A model generated the notes under the pieces. It worked only from the letters and a program-made list of their open reading frames with translations, was not told where the DNA came from and did no database searches. A DNA stretch of 10,754 nucleotides, taken from Methylovirgula sp. Lineage in GTDB: Bacteria > Pseudomonadota > Alphaproteobacteria > Rhizobiales > Beijerinckiaceae. Of this stretch, positions 8,810 through 10,754 are shown piece after piece (position 1 is the stretch's first letter; each line of letters begins with the position of its first letter). A program made the translations under genes and the position numbers. The DNA is taken from positions 1 to 10,754 of the forward strand of contig JANXSV010000405.1 in the NCBI GenBank assembly GCA_025356505.1, written 5' to 3'.

Positions 8810-10096
8810 CTACCCCTTAAAGCCCCAACCCTTAACCACGGCACCCTCGCCGAATTTTGCGCGGAGCCTATCCACTGCGCTCTCCGTCGCCTTTTCACGG
8901 GCGAGGCCAACGTCTGCAAGATCGCCATGGTCAGCCTCCGCCGCCTCCCGCAGATCGGACATGCCAACCCCGACAAGCCTGTATGGCCTTTCCGGACTTT
9001 GGCTGAGCGCCTCACGGGCCGCAGCAAAAATCCGCGTGGACAACTGCGTCGGCTCATGAAGGTTTTTGGCGCGGGTTTGGGTTTTGAAATCCGCACCTTT
9101 GAGTTTAAGTGTGACAGTGCGGCCTGAAAGCTTGGCTTTTTTCAACCTAAGCGCCACCCGCTCGCTCAGCTTGAGCACCAGCGGCAATAAATCTGCATGT
9201 TTTGAAATGTCATCAAAAAATGTCGTTTCTGCCGAAACGCTCTTGGTCTCGCGCTCGATGCTCACTTTGCGCGTGTCCTGACCGTGTGCAAGGCGATAGA
9301 GTCTCAGTCCCTCATTGCCATAAAGCTTCAACAATCTGCTCTCATCGGCAATCTGCACATCGCCGATCAGCTTGAAGCCATCCTTTGCCAAGCGCTCCTG
9401 CGCAACCTTCCCAACGCCGAAGATAAGCCCGACACTTTTGTCGCGCAGGAATTCAACCGCCTCGGCTTGGCCCAAAATTGAAAACCCGCGTGGCTTGTCA
9501 AAGTCTGAGGCAATTTTTGCTAAAAACTTGCAGTAGGACAGCCCCACCGAAACTGAAATCCCGACCTCGGTTTCGATGCGCTTGGCAAATTTCACCAGCG
9601 AAAGCGCGACGCTGGCTTTATGCAACGCCTCCGTGCCCGAAAGATCGAGAAAAGCCTCGTCTATGGAAACCGGCTCCACAAGCGGCGTCAGCTCAAACAT
9701 CATCTGGCGCACGTGCCGCCCGACTTCTGCATATTTCTTCATGTCGGGAGCTATCCAAACAGCATCCGGGCAAAGTTTTTTCGCCTGAAATGTCGGCATC
9801 GCCGAACGCACGCCATAAGTGCGGGCAATATAGCAGCATGTTGAAACCACACCGCGCTTGCCGCCGCCGATGATCACCGGTTTGTCGAATAATTCCGGAT
9901 TGTCACGCTTTTCAACAGTTGCATAAAAAGCATCGCAATCGATATGTGCGATACTTAAGACGTCGCGCTCAGGGTGTTTCAACAGCCTCGGCGAGCCGCA
10001 AACCAGACACCGCTCCGCAGAAAGTGACGTTTCATTAAGGCAATCACGACAAATCGCGCCCGCAAGGTGGAATTTGAGATCGCCGCTCTTACTCAT
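8810..10096 (-). CDS. dinB: Y-family DNA polymerase IV
   Basis: 428-residue translesion polymerase, longer than the E. coli enzyme (351) because of an N-terminal extension. Residues 16-33 hold CxxC-x10-CxxC (Cys16, 19, 30, 33), a probable zinc ribbon seen in several Rhizobiales DinB proteins. Catalytic acids are Asp53 in HIDCDAFYATVE and Asp146/Glu147 in SIDEAFLDL. Tyr58 is at the steric-gate position, as in archaeal Dpo4. SVGLSYCKFLAKIASDFDKP (183-202) and the helix-hairpin-helix GVGKVAQERL (227-236) complete the palm and thumb, and the little finger covers about 290-385. The C-terminus (GWGFKG) has no evident QLxLF clamp-binding motif. The start overlaps the end of the DUF3572 gene by 8 bp, with GGAG four bases upstream, so the two are cotranscribed. 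It converges on the phosphodiesterase gene. Confidence 0.94.
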   Translation of the reverse strand: MSKSGDLKFHLAGAICRDCLNETSLSAERCLVCGSPRLLKHPERDVLSIAHIDCDAFYATVEKRDNPELFDKPVIIGGGKRGVVSTCCYIARTYGVRSAMPTFQAKKLCPDAVWIAPDMKKYAEVGRHVRQMMFELTPLVEPVSIDEAFLDLSGTEALHKASVALSLVKFAKRIETEVGISVSVGLSYCKFLAKIASDFDKPRGFSILGQAEAVEFLRDKSVGLIFGVGKVAQERLAKDGFKLIGDVQIADESRLLKLYGNEGLRLYRLAHGQDTRKVSIERETKSVSAETTFFDDISKHADLLPLVLKLSERVALRLKKAKLSGRTVTLKLKGADFKTQTRAKNLHEPTQLSTRIFAAAREALSQSPERPYRLVGVGMSDLREAAEADHGDLADVGLAREKATESAVDRLRAKFGEGAVVKGWGFKG

Positions 10097-10415
10097 GCGA
10101 CTCCAAACTGCGCCGCCCCTCTAAAGTGAGCCGTGCCGCCATAACCGCTTCCGGCCGTATTTTCTCACTCTTGGCAAAATTTAAAATCACCGTGTCATTC
10201 GAGCACACAAAGTCCATCACAAAATTCAGAAAATTCAATGACTTGGCAGCATCTCGTAAACTATCCGGAGACAGCCCGGCCTGGCCCATGAAGTCACCCA
10301 GCAACTCCTCATCAGCGGCTAAAAACCCCAGCGCTTTAATAGCAAGGGCTTCCGCTTGCTCGCGCGCGCGGCCACCGGTAATTTGTCCACTGTTTTCTGG
10401 TTTGAGCAGTGCCAT
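10089..10415 (-). CDS. DUF3572 family small protein
   Basis: 108-residue, mostly helical cytoplasmic protein of unknown function. The core matches the DUF3572 pattern: AEALAIKALGFLAADEELLGDFMGQ (positions 21-45), GLSPDSLRDAA (47-57), FLNFVMDFVCSNDTVILNFAKS (62-83), then IRPEAVMAAR. There is no signal peptide, membrane segment or catalytic motif. Its stop codon lies inside the dinB start region (8-bp overlap), so it is first gene of a two-gene unit. It is divergent from divK across 128 bp, an arrangement I recall as common in Rhizobiales. AGGGA precedes the ATG at a slightly long distance. The overlap with dinB suggests coordinated synthesis, but does not show a role in repair. Confidence 0.85.
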   Translation of the reverse strand: MALLKPENSGQITGGRAREQAEALAIKALGFLAADEELLGDFMGQAGLSPDSLRDAAKSLNFLNFVMDFVCSNDTVILNFAKSEKIRPEAVMAARLTLEGRRSLESHE

Positions 10416-10462
10416 AGTGCCGTTTCCCTACGGTTACATTTTCGAATCGTTCACATTTGCAG

Positions 10463-10474
10463 GTTAACTTAATG
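10463..10474. promoter_or_regulatory. Paired TTAA motif in the divK upstream region
   Basis: GTTAACTTAATG contains two TTAA tetramers one base apart, about 70-80 bp before the divK start. CtrA sites consist of TTAA half sites but normally with seven bases between them, so this is at best an atypical or half site. It is listed because divK is a known CtrA-linked gene in other Alphaproteobacteria. Confidence 0.2.
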
Positions 10475-10543
10475 TCCTGATCACGCCAGATTGCCGGCCG
10501 CCCGCTGTAAGGGTTGTCGGCTTAGGGCGCTAAAGAGGTTTAA

Positions 10544-10754
10544 ATGGCTAAGCGCGTCCTTATTGTTGAAGATAACGAACTGAATATGAAACTCTTCAAT
10601 GATCTTCTTGAAGCGCATGGCTATGGCACAATCCAGACACGTAACGGTGTAGAGGCCGTTGAACTTGCACGAAAACATCGCCCCGACCTCATTCTCATGG
10701 ACATTCAACTTCCCGAAGTGTCCGGCCTTCAGGTCACTGCATGGCTCAAAGATG
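10544..10754 (+). CDS. divK: Polar-differentiation response regulator DivK (5' part)
   Basis: The first 70 codons of a single-domain receiver protein; the gene runs off the right edge. [18 protein letters not shown] gives the acidic pocket (Glu9, Asp10), and [14 protein letters not shown] places the phospho-acceptor at Asp53, the same number as in Caulobacter Div[18 protein letters not shown] is the typical DivK helix 1. DivK is phosphorylated and dephosphorylated by DivJ/PleC-type kinases and acts through DivL and CckA to lower CtrA activity during the cell cycle. AGAGG stands five bases before the ATG. It is divergent from DUF3572. The downstream gene, often pleD, is outside the window. Confidence 0.9.
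   Translation, partial: MAKRVLIVEDNELNMKLFNDLLEAHGYGTIQTRNGVEAVELARKHRPDLILMDIQLPEVSGLQVTAWLKD

Overview
The window looks like ordinary core chromosome of an alphaproteobacterium of the order Hyphomicrobiales (Rhizobiales). The evidence is the combination of a DivK-type response regulator, a DUF3572 gene overlapping a dinB with an N-terminal Cys-rich extension, a magnesium-type hemB, and a MarR-family regulator next to an L,D-transpeptidase gene (the ldtR/ldtP pair known from Sinorhizobium and Liberibacter). Genus cannot be fixed from the sequence alone. No tRNA, rRNA, insertion sequence, CRISPR array or prophage gene was seen.

Layout. Positions 1-340 hold no supported gene, only a strong hairpin at 47-69 and the terminator of ldtP. 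On the minus strand, reading right to left, come fhs (formate-tetrahydrofolate ligase), a 3-hydroxyisobutyryl-CoA hydrolase-like gene, a four-helix membrane protein of the DUF6163 type, ldtR and ldtP. The first three are closely spaced and probably cotranscribed. ldtR and ldtP each have their own upstream region and their own hairpin/U-tract terminator, so they look like separate units under a shared regulator. On the plus strand, hemB starts divergently from fhs. It is followed by a secreted phosphodiesterase/alkaline-phosphatase superfamily gene that is split by a one-base frameshift in a run of G. Convergent to that gene lies a minus-strand pair, DUF3572 then dinB, whose reading frames overlap. 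The window ends in the 5' part of divK, divergent from DUF3572.

How the genes relate. ldtR and ldtP form a cell-wall remodelling module: a regulator and the periplasmic enzyme that makes 3-3 peptidoglycan cross-links. fhs feeds the one-carbon folate pool, and the hydrolase acts in valine breakdown. hemB makes porphobilinogen for haem. dinB is translesion synthesis, and divK is cell-cycle signalling. These are housekeeping genes, and I see no evidence of a new multi-gene system. The items most worth a second look are the G-tract frameshift in the phosphodiesterase gene, dyad-symmetric candidate operators upstream of ldtP and ldtR, and a bulged hairpin between fhs and hemB.
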